A stretch of DNA of 64,000 nucleotides, from contig BDSI01000070.1 of the NCBI GenBank assembly GCA_003117195.1, forward strand, positions 186,501 to 250,500, written 5' to 3'. Positions within the stretch are counted from its first letter, which is position 1; every line of letters starts with the position of its first letter. Of the stretch, positions 35,222 to 44,717 are shown piece by piece. This stretch comes from Eudorina sp. 2006-703-Eu-15. Taxonomy: Eukaryota; Chlorophyta; Chlorophyceae; Chlamydomonadales; Volvocaceae. The translations under genes and the position numbers were made by a program. Under the pieces are notes generated by a model. That model worked only from the letters and a program-made list of their open reading frames with translations, made no database searches and was not told the origin of the DNA.

Positions 35222-36525
35222 CAGCAGTTCCTGCGCAGATGGGCGGCCGCCACCTGAGTGGTCGGGTCGGTGGCCCCCAGTCCTATCGCCTCACAGGCAA
35301 ACAGCAAGTGGGCCGCACTGCGACGTTCCGCCACCGCGGCTAGTTGCATCGCCGTCCCCACTCGAACAGAATACTCTCTCAGGGCCACCTTCAGCCCATT
35401 TTTCAACCGCCAGCCCATGCGATCGAGCAGCATGGCCGTCACCTCCTCTTCCGTGGGCACATGCGCCCCCTGGGCCCTGTCCGCCCGTACCTCTAGGGCT
35501 GCTGCCACCCAGGCCGCTGGTATCCTTGCCTGAAGGTCCATCAGGCGTCGGTCTAGTTCGGCCCATTGCCGCCAATCACCCCATCGCCCGGCCCCCGCGC
35601 GAGAGCCCAGGCAATCCTGTACGATGGTCGCCCATGCCCGTGCGGTGCACCGTGCCATGCGAGCGGAGACTATGTAGTGCGGCTCTGCCCAGCCGTCTGT
35701 GACCATCCGGAGCGCCTCCCCCAGCCGGATCAACTGTCTGACCGTTTGCAGCCCGGTGCAGTCCACCAGGTCTGGGAAAACATGCACGAGGCCGGGGCGG
35801 CCCCCCTCGGGCTGTTCCTCCGGGAGCAGTGGGTTCCCCCACAGTAGTGCGTTCCAGCACCACACCCCCGGGGGAAGCGGGTGTTCGGCGATGTCCACCA
35901 CTCTCGGCAGGGCGGCTAGGGCTGTCACAACCCGTACCTCTGGTTCTAGCCTTCGATTCCCTCTCCATGGGCTGTCGCCCGTTGCAGTAAGCACCATGCG
36001 CGGCTTCCATGCCTCTGAGGCGTCCGCTAGGATCGTGTCCACGACTCGTTGCCAGGGGGCGGCCCGCTGGTGGCGTGTCCTACACATGTACTGCACCGCC
36101 GTTAAGGCCCAGCGCGCTCGGATATGTTGCAGCGCGCCGAAGCCCCCCATTGTCGGGTGCCCAGGCAGCAGACTACGTGGCAGCCCAGTAGGCCGCCTCT
36201 CGGTGGCTTCGGGGACCTGGGCCCTGTCTACTAGGCGTGCCGTCCACCCTTCGAGCCGGTCTAACATTGCCTCCGGCTGCATCCCGCCATGCTCCATATG
36301 CCAAGTGAGTCTGTGCAGCCCGTACACCGCGGCTGCCGATGCCCTCCCGAAGGCGGACAGTGACAGTTGCGCAATCCTCGTCAACCTGGCACACACCTTT
36401 TCCGTCTGCGCTCCCCAGTCCATCTCCGGGGCGCCATCCACGTCCGTGTACGGCAGGCCTAGCGCCGTGGCTGGAATGCAATCATCATGACATAGTAACG
36501 TGGACACCCTATTATTCCATCCCAT
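35212..36525 (-). CDS. LINE ORF2 C-terminal region (post-RT)
   Basis: An open frame of 437 residues with no stop. It matches the style of the region after the reverse transcriptase in algal L1-type ORF2 proteins: LSLSAFGRASAAAVYGLHRL near residue 53, then PTMGGFGALQHIRARWA near residue 125, and Trp-rich segments (EAWKPRMVL, WCWNALLWGN). No RT catalytic motif (F/YADD) is present, so it cannot mobilise itself. It is probably a decayed or truncated copy, although the unbroken frame suggests recent insertion. On the same strand, another frame at 36799-36512 overlaps its start and may be a frameshifted upstream part. The last codons run into the GAAT repeat tail. Annotation rests on pattern recall, not on an alignment. 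Confidence 0.55.
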   Translation of the reverse strand: MGWNNRVSTLLCHDDCIPATALGLPYTDVDGAPEMDWGAQTEKVCARLTRIAQLSLSAFGRASAAAVYGLHRLTWHMEHGGMQPEAMLDRLEGWTARLVDRAQVPEATERRPTGLPRSLLPGHPTMGGFGALQHIRARWALTAVQYMCRTRHQRAAPWQRVVDTILADASEAWKPRMVLTATGDSPWRGNRRLEPEVRVVTALAALPRVVDIAEHPLPPGVWCWNALLWGNPLLPEEQPEGGRPGLVHVFPDLVDCTGLQTVRQLIRLGEALRMVTDGWAEPHYIVSARMARCTARAWATIVQDCLGSRAGAGRWGDWRQWAELDRRLMDLQARIPAAWVAAALEVRADRAQGAHVPTEEEVTAMLLDRMGWRLKNGLKVALREYSVRVGTAMQLAAVAERRSAAHLLFACEAIGLGATDPTTQVAAAHLRRNCWNE

Positions 36526-37107
36526 ACTCCCGAATGCCTACATCACTGCCAAACCTGATCGATCCACTGCATGGCAAGCTAGCTTGCGGATGTATGGGCT
36601 TCCGCACCATGCTCAGTACGGCAGAACGAACCACACCATCGGAATCTGCCTTGCTTGATATGGTGGTTCTTGGCCCACCGCCAGCACGATGTGCCCCTTG
36701 GCCAGCAGGCAGTCCAAGTTGCGCCCCGACGCATGTGCTGGTTGATGCGCCAAATGTGCCTACAGGTTGCAGGATTGGACGTCTGTCACTTAGGTGCAAA
36801 AAGGCGTGAAGCTACAGGTAAGGGTGCAATGGAGTTGATGCATTCCAACAACAGACGTGGGAAACCGTGGAGACGCCCATCTGTATGACACAGAATCCTG
36901 ATATTTCCTCTCAAGCCGTTCGTTATCAACTGCTGCCCGCATACAGCCAGCAAGATGCAGCCGTGTCCTCTCAGTCCAGTATGGCGGCTCTCTCGGCAGC
37001 AGCAGTGCAAACACGGCCGCCTGCCCGTTGGTACCCACTGGACCTTCTCACCAATGGCAGCATGTGTGGTTCGCCCCAGCCTCTTCCTCCCTCTTCCCAT
37101 CACCCGG

Positions 37108-37491
37108 CTACGTCGACGTTGGCATCGGTGTGGGACGCGGCGGCACCGTAGCGACGAAGAGGCTCTCGCCCAGTTGCCCCGCCAGGTCAGCGAGGCAGCT
37201 GAGCACGTCCTCCACAGCACCCTTATCAACGTCCCCGGCGACGAACTCATTGTCGATGATGCACTTCAGCAGGGTGGCGGTCACCGGCTGTTTGCTGCCG
37301 TCCTGCAAGCGAGCCGTGTCTGGGTGCGCGATGCGTGTCCCCATGTCCTTCAGGGTCTCGAGGCCGCTCCCCAGCGCAGGGTACTTGTTAACGACGTCAA
37401 GAACCACCTGCTTGTTAGCTTGCTTGTAGTGGCCCTTGGACAGGCGCTTGAACGTCACGTGCGCTGTCTGCTCAGCTGTAAATCCAGGCAA
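37108..37491 (-). CDS. Hypothetical protein cut by the palindrome
   Basis: A 127-residue frame with a normal mixed composition, unlike the low-complexity shadows nearby. It reads VVLDVVNKYPALGSGLETL and then DVLSCLADLAGQLGESLFVA. Its first in-frame start is a TTG, and its 5' end lies seven bases from the palindrome edge at 37498. It therefore looks like the 3' part of a gene whose front was displaced. Alternatively an intron acceptor (TTTACAG) close to 37480 starts an exon here. No family was recognised. Confidence 0.35.
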   Translation of the reverse strand: MPGFTAEQTAHVTFKRLSKGHYKQANKQVVLDVVNKYPALGSGLETLKDMGTRIAHPDTARLQDGSKQPVTATLLKCIIDNEFVAGDVDKGAVEDVLSCLADLAGQLGESLFVATVPPRPTPMPTST

Positions 37492-38260
37492 AGCGAGACG
37501 GTTGCTGTACTTGTCGTAGCTAATCCTTCAGGATTCGTTTATTACTTGAAATCTACTTGTTTTGAACATTCCGTTACTGCTAAAAGCTTGGAACTGTTGA
37601 TGAAAATTTTGATACTCGGGTGGGACCGAGTACCAAAATTTTTTGGCGGAGTTAAAGCTTCCCGCACATTCTCAGAACGCGAAAACTAGATAATCCTCCG
37701 TTTTGGTGCTGTTCAGGACCTTAGCTCTGCTTTAATTGCGATTCCGTGAGTCTCGTTTCCCTCGCCTCCTTGTACCATGAGCCATGGCTCAGGCGTCGGC
37801 TATCGGCTATCTCTGGCCATCCTAACAACTATCCTATGACAAATAAAGTAATATGACTATTCGCGATTAACTTTGACGTCATTTACAGAACATATGAGCA
37901 GTTGTCGTGCTAATCCACGACTTACGGTAATCCTCGGCACATGAAACAAGTGAGGATTATGATAAGGTAGGATTAAGCGGAATTAGCGGGATTAAGGTAA
38001 GGCTTAATCCCGGAACTTCAATCCTAGTGGAAACACCCTCTTTCTTTGGTGTGAGGTCCGAGGTCTGTCCCATGCCCAGGCCACGAGCAGCGCGCATAAG
38101 TCCAACAGCTACGGTAACAACCATCTGAGATCAGCATGTTTACAGATGGTTTGCGCACGGCAGCTCGTCCGGTATACGAATCATGCGCCTGCGATTTTTT
38201 GCGGACGACGAGATGAATTTCAAGAATAGTCACCATTCGCAATAATCCATTCGCACCCAA

Positions 38261-38267
38261 TATAAAG
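38261..38267 (+). promoter_or_regulatory. TATA box, left arm
   Basis: TATAAAG lies 30 bp upstream of the ATG at 38297. It is mirrored in the right arm. The start codon is very close, so the leader would be only a few bases long. Confidence 0.5.
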
Positions 38268-38296
38268 CACCAAATTACTCAAACTAACTTCGCATT

Positions 38297-38788
38297 ATGG
38301 AGCAGGAACACGCCCAGATGGAGCAGGAACGCGCCCGGAAGGCTCTTGTTGATGCCTATAGGATGCTGACAAGCTATGGTCACCTCCTTACTGATATCGA
38401 TCGCCAGAAACTTGCAGAAGGCTATCAGAATCTTCTCGACATCCTTGCCTCGTCGGGTCCAGAGGTGTTAGCGGTTTTAGCCGAATCCAAGAAGGCCGAC
38501 GCCATGTTGTGGGACGCGCTCTTAGTCCTGGAAGAAAGGCTCAGGACGGCGGAAGGCACGATTACCAAGCTGCAGCAAGAGCTCAGCAGCACGCAGGAGC
38601 AGGTTGCAGACCTCAAGGAGCAACTTGCAGACCTGCGGCAGGAGCATGGCAAGACCAAGGGGCACTGCCGCAGGTCTGCAAGTTGCTCCTTGAGGTCTGC
38701 AACCTGCATGCTCCTGCGTGCTGCTGAGCTCTTGCTGCAGCTTGGTAATCGTGCCTTCCGCCGTCCTGAGCCTTTCTTCCAGGACTAA
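38297..38788 (+). CDS. Coiled-coil protein fragment reading through the palindrome centre
   Basis: A 163-residue frame. Residues 1-12 contain two copies of MEQE(H/R)A. Residues 20-75 are helical (LLTDIDRQKLAEGYQNLL). Residues 80-121 form a clear heptad coiled coil (LEERLRTAEGTITKLQQEL, then QVADLKEQLADLRQ). From about residue 124 the frame enters the opposite arm and codes for antisense sequence, so the last 40 residues are an accident of the inversion. The natural protein was probably longer and truncated here. A TATA box lies 30 bp upstream. No family was recognised. The helix-rich composition would suit a structural or oligomerising protein, possibly of a mobile element. Confidence 0.5.
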   Translation: MEQEHAQMEQERARKALVDAYRMLTSYGHLLTDIDRQKLAEGYQNLLDILASSGPEVLAVLAESKKADAMLWDALLVLEERLRTAEGTITKLQQELSSTQEQVADLKEQLADLRQEHGKTKGHCRRSASCSLRSATCMLLRAAELLLQLGNRAFRRPEPFFQD

Positions 38789-39013
38789 GAGCGCGTCCCA
38801 CAACATGGCGTCGGCCTTCTTGGATTCGGCTAAAACCGCTAACACCTCTGGACCCGACGAGGCAAGGATGTCGAGAAGATTCTGATAGCCTTCTGCAAGT
38901 TTCTGGCGATCGATATCAGTAAGGAGGTGACCATAGCTTGTCAGCATCCTATAGGCATCAACAAGAGCCTTCCGGGCGCGTTCCTGCTCCATCTGGGCGT
39001 GTTCCTGCTCCAT
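38522..39013 (-). CDS. Mirror copy of the coiled-coil fragment
   Basis: The right-arm version of the frame at 38297. It starts at 39013, the exact mirror position, and is identical through the coiled-coil region. A 4-bp insertion near 38708 shifts the frame (after SSTQEH), so the end differs from the left copy. It then runs into the left arm. Transcripts from the two mirrored TATA boxes would converge and overlap, which could give double-stranded RNA. Confidence 0.45.
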   Translation of the reverse strand: MEQEHAQMEQERARKALVDAYRMLTSYGHLLTDIDRQKLAEGYQNLLDILASSGPEVLAVLAESKKADAMLWDALLVLEERLRTAEGTITKLQQELSSTQEHAGCRPQGATCRPAAVPLGLAMLLPQVCKLLLEVCNLLLRAAELLLQLGNRAFRRPEPFFQD

Positions 39014-39042
39014 AATGCGAAGTTAGTTTGAGTAATTTGGTG

Positions 39043-39049
39043 CTTTATA
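39043..39049 (-). promoter_or_regulatory. TATA box, right arm
   Basis: Mirror image of the left-arm TATAAAG, 30 bp upstream of the minus-strand ATG at 39013. Confidence 0.5.
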
Positions 39050-39812
39050 TTGGGTGCGAATGGATTATTGCGAATGGTGACTATTCTTGAAATTCATCTC
39101 GTCGTCCGCAAAAAATCGCAGGCGCATGATTCGTATACCGGACGAGCTGCCGTGCGCAAACCATCTGTAAACATGCTGATCTCAGATGGTTGTTACCGTA
39201 GCTGTTGGACTTATGCGCGCTGCTCGTGGCCTGGGCATGGGACAGACCTCGGACCTCACACCAAAGAAAGAGGGTGTTTCCACTAGGATTGAAGTTCCGG
39301 GATTAAGCCTTACCTTAATCCCGCTAATTCCGCTTAATCCTACCTTATCATAATCCTCACTTGTTTCATGTGCCGAGGATTACCGTAAGTCGTGGATTAG
39401 CACGACAACTGCTCATATGTTCTGTAAATGACGTCAAAGTTAATCGCGAATAGTCATATTACTTTATTTGTCATAGGATAGTTGTTAGGATGGCCAGAGA
39501 TAGCCGATAGCCGACGCCTGAGCCATGGCTCATGGTACAAGGAGGCGAGGGAAACGAGACTCACGGAATCGCAATTAAAGCAGAGCTAAGGTCCTGAACA
39601 GCACCAAAACGGAGGATTATCTAGTTTTCGCGTTCTGAGAATGTGCGGGAAGCTTTAACTCCGCCAAAAAATTTTGGTACTCGGTCCCACCCGAGTATCA
39701 AAATTTTCATCAACAGTTCCAAGCTTTTAGCAGTAACGGAATGTTCAAAACAAGTAGATTTCAAGTAATAAACGAATCCTGAAGGATTAGCTACGACAAG
39801 TACAGCAACCGT

Positions 39813-40243
39813 TACCAAAGTGCTTAATTCCGCCTTAATCCCGCCTTAATCCCATTGTGTTCATAAGGCCAGGAATTAAGCAAGGTTAAGGCTTAATGTA
39901 AGGTATTGGAGGTCGTTGAGGCGCGAATAGTTTGTGCTTCGTGCCGTACGTTTATCTGCCGTGCAAGCCTCCGAAAGGCTATTTGAGAACTCCTTTTCCA
40001 TTCCATTGTAAGCTTAGTTTCCTCATTTCTCTGTCTCTGGAGCCAATGGCTAACGTCGGGCCTCGCGGCTGGGTAAACTAGGAACTAATGCTTCCTCCAG
40101 TCGCCAACTGGAGCCAGTTCTTTACACTTAATCCTGCTACCTTCATCCTAGTGGAAACACCCCCAAACAGATATCGTGCACTACTAAATTGTCAACGGTT
40201 TTGATGTGACTTTCTAATTTACGAAAACTTGTAACGCCACTGC
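39813..40243. other. Flank sharing blocks with the palindrome arms
   Basis: AT-richer sequence with several TTAATCC units, like those inside the arms. The block ATCCTAGTGGAAACACCC at about 40147-40164 also occurs at about 38022-38039 and, reversed, in the right arm. It lies upstream of a start codon in all three places. Confidence 0.5.
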
Positions 40244-41770
40244 ATGCCGCGGAACGAAAACTGTGCAGACGCCGAGGAACTTATTGACATTTCGGATCAT
40301 TACGACGAATACTTCTCAATCTCCAGCTCGAACGAAAGCTTGGATGATGAGAACGACACAGACGACGATGTCGACCTTGGCGCTACCGTGCTGGCGTGCT
40401 ACCGTGCCCAACTGTGGACTTCCGGGAAGGGAATGCAGCGGTCCCGGGACGTGTACTCAGTGGGGATCAGGAGGGACACCAGGGGCATGTGCAACAGGTG
40501 GGTCTCAGTGATTCCCGTGTGAAGCGCAGTGGATGGGTGTGGCCCGTGCCATGTCGTGGAAGTACAGCAAACAGGATAGTAATCTGTACACGAATATGTA
40601 TGGAAACGAGTGAAGGTCCTTTGCACCCACCGTGGTGCACGCTGTGCCGTCCCACAGGCGCTTGCAGCAATCGGCTGTTCCATCCTTGGATCCTTCCACT
40701 CTCCTACCATCCGGAAAAGCAAAGCTGGTCGGCGATCCAAAAGAATCGTCGGCTGACGATGGGGCAGCTTACACCGACGGGCAATCACATCCGAGTGGGT
40801 TATTAGGGAGGCCGCAGTGGTGTACGTGTCGTGACGAAAAATGTGGTACCAGGTCTACAGGGAGGAAACGACGCAGCGCGGCGGGCACCTTTGCATGGGC
40901 GGGAGGCCGATGGGATCCGAATGGGGGCCGTGGGGGACTGTCCATTTGTTAGACCCAGACGGCAAAGGACGTCGGCGGCACCACGTTGGAGTCCACGTGC
41001 GTGCACCTCATTTCCGACACGGAGCTGGACGCCAGATTTGTCACCATGCAGCAGGCGGACAAGCTTCGGGTTTACGCGAATCACCCCACTGTCTTCGCAC
41101 GCCCGGTAGCCTGGACGACGAACGACACTTGCATTTGGTCCCCGAGGTGGTCACCGCCATTAAGGAGTACGGGTTCAGGTGGGGTAGATTCGCCGGGGGT
41201 GGTTGATTGGTCGCCGGGCAGCTGTTCGGATTAGAGTCGCTTGTACTTAACACGACGGATTTGTGCATTGCAGGCAGGGAATGGATTCGGCGCATGTCAC
41301 GCTGCTCGTGTGCCATCTCGTCAAGTACGTGCGGCAGTACATTGCGGCGGGTTGTATGAATATCGGGAAGGTTCAATCCACATGTCGAGATGATTCAGAA
41401 GCGGTGCCAACTTGCCCAAAATCAGCAGCCAGACGATCTTACCGGCGCTTTGTCCTTTTTTGAGCACTGCTATAAGCTTGGCCTAGTGTCTTACACTGTG
41501 ACTGATCAAGTCCTGGCTCCTGCCAGGGACCAGGGACAGCGGTCGCAACGGGCGGAGGTGATGTCAGCTGCGGCAACGGCGACAACGGTCTTCACTGCGC
41601 CCCCATCGCCGATGGTTGCGGTGCCTGTGGTCACGGCAACCGCCGATGCAACAGCTACCGCCACTGCCGAGCAGCCGAGAACACTACCGAACCTCATTCC
41701 TTACAAGGGAACGATGCAGGTGCCTGGCATGCCGAATGGCACACCCGCCGGCATAGCCCGGAGTTTTTGA
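40244..41770 (+). CDS. Hypothetical multi-exon protein with acidic N-terminus
   Basis: Exon 1 (40244-40497) begins MPRNENCADAEELIDISD and carries an acidic Ser/Asp/Glu stretch (SNESLDDENDTDDDVDLG). It ends at a good donor (AACAG|GTGGGT). An exon at about 40661-40819 follows in phase after CCCACAG. Later coding-like parts are ADKLRVYANHPTVFARP near 41060, HLHLVPEVVTAIKEYGF in another frame near 41130, and QLAQNQQPDDLTGALSFFEH near 41400. The frame change near 41105 is either an unrecognised intron or a frameshift. It shares upstream sequence with the palindrome arms and lies in the repeat island, so it may belong to a mobile element. No family was recognised, and the exon chain is uncertain. 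Confidence 0.35.
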
Positions 41771-42016
41771 GCGGCGGCAGCGGCGGTGACTACGGCTATG
41801 CTCGGTCTCATGCAACGACGCAAGGACGTGTCTAGTGGGCCAGGCCACGGTTGCAGCAACAGCGGCGGCGGCGGCGGCGGCGGCAGCAGCGGCAGCGGTA
41901 GAGGCGTCGCCGTGGCTACGACCGTCACGCTGGCTGTGGGGGGCGGTGTGTCTGGCGGCGCAGGCCCCGGTTATAGCAACAGCGGCGGCGGCGGTTCGTT
42001 TATTTCCGTCGTTTAG

Positions 42017-42089
42017 GCAGTGTATGGTGAGGAAGCCTCGGCTGGCGCCGGGGCTGTCACCGATGACCCGCGGGGTCCGCTGTAACATC
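42017..42089 (-). repeat. LINE 3'-tail fragment at duplication edge
   Basis: On the minus strand this reads GTTACAGCGGACCCCGCGGG, then TCATCGGTGACAG, and ends CCTCACCATACACTGCC. It matches 25731-25791 and 7939-8003. It sits immediately left of the second copy of the segmental duplication. Confidence 0.6.
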
Positions 42090-42096
42090 CTAATAA

Positions 42097-44717
42097 TAAG
42101 TCGCTACTACCGCACTGACGCTACTGATGTGCGAGGCCCGAGATATTGAGTTTTTGCGACGCTAATTATTTGCAAGGCCTCGGTCGGAGGTTTTACAGGA
42201 AGCATTAAACGTTGCAACATCGCGCGCCTTGAATGTACGTTTGTGAACTCGCATCGTCGTCAGTGAAGCTCGCAGCAGCCTTCCCACCCCCGCCCCGTGC
42301 AGTGGCCCGCCCTCCCGCCCTCTCCCCGGGTGCAGGCCCGGGGCGGAGGGAGGGGCGGAAGCCGGAATCGGGGCGCTGCTCGGACGGGGCACGGACTCGT
42401 CATGACGCATGCTGCCGTACATGACGCCTTGGCACGGCTGCCAGTCCCTGAAGCCCCGCACCCAACCACCCACTGCCGCCCTTGTGCGTCCCCCCGCAGG
42501 GATTTGCGATACGGCACTCGTCCAAGTCCGTTGCGAACAACTACGGCGTGTACGTCCGGGTACGTCAGGCGAGCGTCATGAAGGCGGTGGCGGGCGGATG
42601 ACCGCCACGTGACGGGTTTTGAGGCTCCCAGCCCCCCCCCCGGCGCAGTAAATGGGGTGACTCGCTGCGCCTTGCCTTGTCGTTCTTCCTTTGCCAGTGT
42701 CGCCCTCTTGCTTTGCGGGCGCGTGCGGTAGCCGCCATTCACCAGGGGCGCTGTTCTGGTCGAATGCTGCGCGTGCTTTGTACTCGACGACCACTGCCCT
42801 GGCGATGCGGCGCTGCCCGGTGCTCCTCCGCGCTGCATCTGCCGCCCTCCATCTGCCTGGCCCTGCCCCTGGCTGGGTCGCAGGGCGGCTCGCCTCGGCT
42901 GGTGGACTGAGCAGCGCCACCGGGGCGGGGGAGGGCGCCAGCCCGCAGGTGCGGAGGGAGGAAGGGCTGGCACCGGAGGGGAGGGAAGGCGGGTGGGTTG
43001 CAGCATGCTGTCGTACCGTATCGTGGAACAAACCGTGCAGTACTGTCGTGGGATGGGTGCTTAGCTCCAGCTCCAGGGGAGCTCAACGGGTACCAAACCC
43101 CGAATGCTAGCGACACGCAGCAGCCTGCGCTTGTTCGGCCATCGGCGTGTGCCCTGTCTGAGCTGCTGGCTCCCGACCAAACCTGGGACCTGGCCCCGAC
43201 ATAATGCCGTACCGCCCTACCGCACACTGACCTGGTGCTCGGACCTGACTACACACGCGCGCACCCCGCACCTCGCACCCCACACGCCACGCACCCCACA
43301 CGCCACGCACCGGCAGCTGCTGGGCTGCAGGATCCAGGACTGCGCCCGCCAGGGCATCGCCATCTTCGGTGCGAGCCTCCTTGATCTGGATCCAGATCTA
43401 GCCTCGGTCGTCGAGCCGGGGCTGATGTACGGCATGTCTGGAGGTACCGTACAGGTAAGCTTTGCGCTTGTGTGGGGAGGGACATGCCGTGTGTACGACA
43501 TTACCGTGCCCACGGACGAGTGTGGGTGGGAGTTGTGTATTGACACGCGCTGTGGTGATGACGTCACACTCCCGATGACGCCACTCGGACGCCCCGCTGT
43601 GGGAGCAGCCGCAAGAGCAGCGCACATGGGCTTGGGTGGCCTGTCAGCTGTCACTTGCCTCGCTTTATAGATATATAAGTTGTCACACCCTGGCTGTGGC
43701 CCCGACTGGCAAATTCGCAGGGTTGCGATGTGTACGGCAACGGCTTGGATGGGGTGCTGGTACGCAGCGGCGCGTCCCCCGATCTGCTGGTGCGCTATTG
43801 GGGTGGCGGGATGGCGGTGGCGTGAGTGGGTGGGCCGGCTGGGTTGCGCAATTACATACCGACATCGGAGTTGGGGACCCCTCGTGGTGTTTGTGGCGGG
43901 CGGGGTTGGTGGCGCAGGCCTGCCGGACACCCGCCGGACCCACACGCTGCGACGTCTGGCGCGAGAGCCGCTGCGACAGGGCCTTTGGCATGTGGGCTGC
44001 CGTGGCAGGAACGGCTGACTTACCTCTTCGGGGAAGACCCAACCAGGAGCAAACTGGAGCCCGAGGACGGCCTGCTGTAGGCGTGGGGCCCCCTCCCCAG
44101 GGGCCCATCGTGCCCTGTCCGCGGCATCATCGTTTGTCAGCCCGGTCCGCCTGTCCGTCTGTCCTTTCGTCCCTAGGTTGTCCGCTTACCGGGGATGGCA
44201 TGTACACGTTCCGGTACGCGACCTGGGTACCCCTGTTCGCCCGCGTGCTTCAACGCAACGTACCCTGCCTTGCAGGACAACCTGATTCACAACAACGGCG
44301 GAGTGGGCGTCAATCTCCAGGTGGGGTGGGGGTGGGGGCCTGACGAGCCTGCTCGATCCTGTGCATGCGGTCCGGGCTCATGCGGTGCCGCGTCCGTCCC
44401 TGACTCGCAGGACGCCTCTGGCCGGTACGAACGCAATACGGTGTACGACAATGCCCGTGGCGCGGTGGCGATCAGCGCGCTGTTCGAATTGGACGCGGGG
44501 GAGCTGGCGGGGTCTTACAGCGTCAAGGGCCTTGTGCGCCGGCTGTGAAGGCTTTGCTCAGCGTTATGCCGCAGCTGGAGGTGCCGTAGGAGGGAGAGCC
44601 TTGGGGGCTGTGGATGGACAATCTCTGCTGGGATAGTTCTGGGGCTGGCGTTGTGCTGGGCTGCAGCCCTGGGGTGCTGGAGATGTACAGTTCGCAGGCC
44701 CCCACACAGCCCATCAC
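42097..44717 (+). repeat. Segmental duplication, copy 2
   Basis: A direct copy of 29637-32821, starting next to a LINE tail and ending about 170 bp after the copied stop codon. Copy 2 has extra sequence around 43870-44080 and lacks the extra bases that copy 1 has near 32040-32450. Confidence 0.85.
42500..44548 (+). pseudogene. Truncated beta-helix paralogue
   Basis: Copies of exons 4-9 of the beta-helix gene lie at 42500-42559, 42884-42948, 43317-43454, 43721-43789, 44276-44320 and 44411-44548. All splice sites are kept. The exons for the signal and the first rungs are missing. In the second copied exon, a 7-bp and a 9-bp deletion shift the frame, and a TGA appears at 42908-42910. The other exons are open and differ from the parent by few substitutions (for example ALDG to GLDG). 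The copy is therefore young and almost certainly not translated as a full beta-helix. Confidence 0.85.

Larger units (their letters stand above)
35163..36525 (-). mobile_element. L1-like LINE, 5'-truncated 3' portion
   Basis: A minus-strand element made of the C-terminal coding part (36525 to 35212), a GAAT-type tandem tail at 35196-35221 and a short 3' region with the ACAGCGGACCCC core (35163-35196) shared with three other fragments in the window. The reverse-transcriptase domain itself is absent, as for a 5'-truncated copy or one whose front part has decayed. Confidence 0.6.
37498..39812. repeat. 2.3-kb near-perfect palindrome (two 1.14-kb arms, 25-bp spacer)
   Basis: The left arm 37498-38640 is the reverse complement of 38666-39812. 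Positions p and 77310-p pair over almost the whole length. The only clear difference noticed is a 4-bp insertion (ATGC) in the right arm near 38708. The spacer is 38641-38665. Each arm carries a TATA box and the same coiled-coil frame reading toward the centre. The repeat could be a fold-back element, an inverted duplication made by template switching, or an assembly artefact from a hairpin read. Confidence 0.93.
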
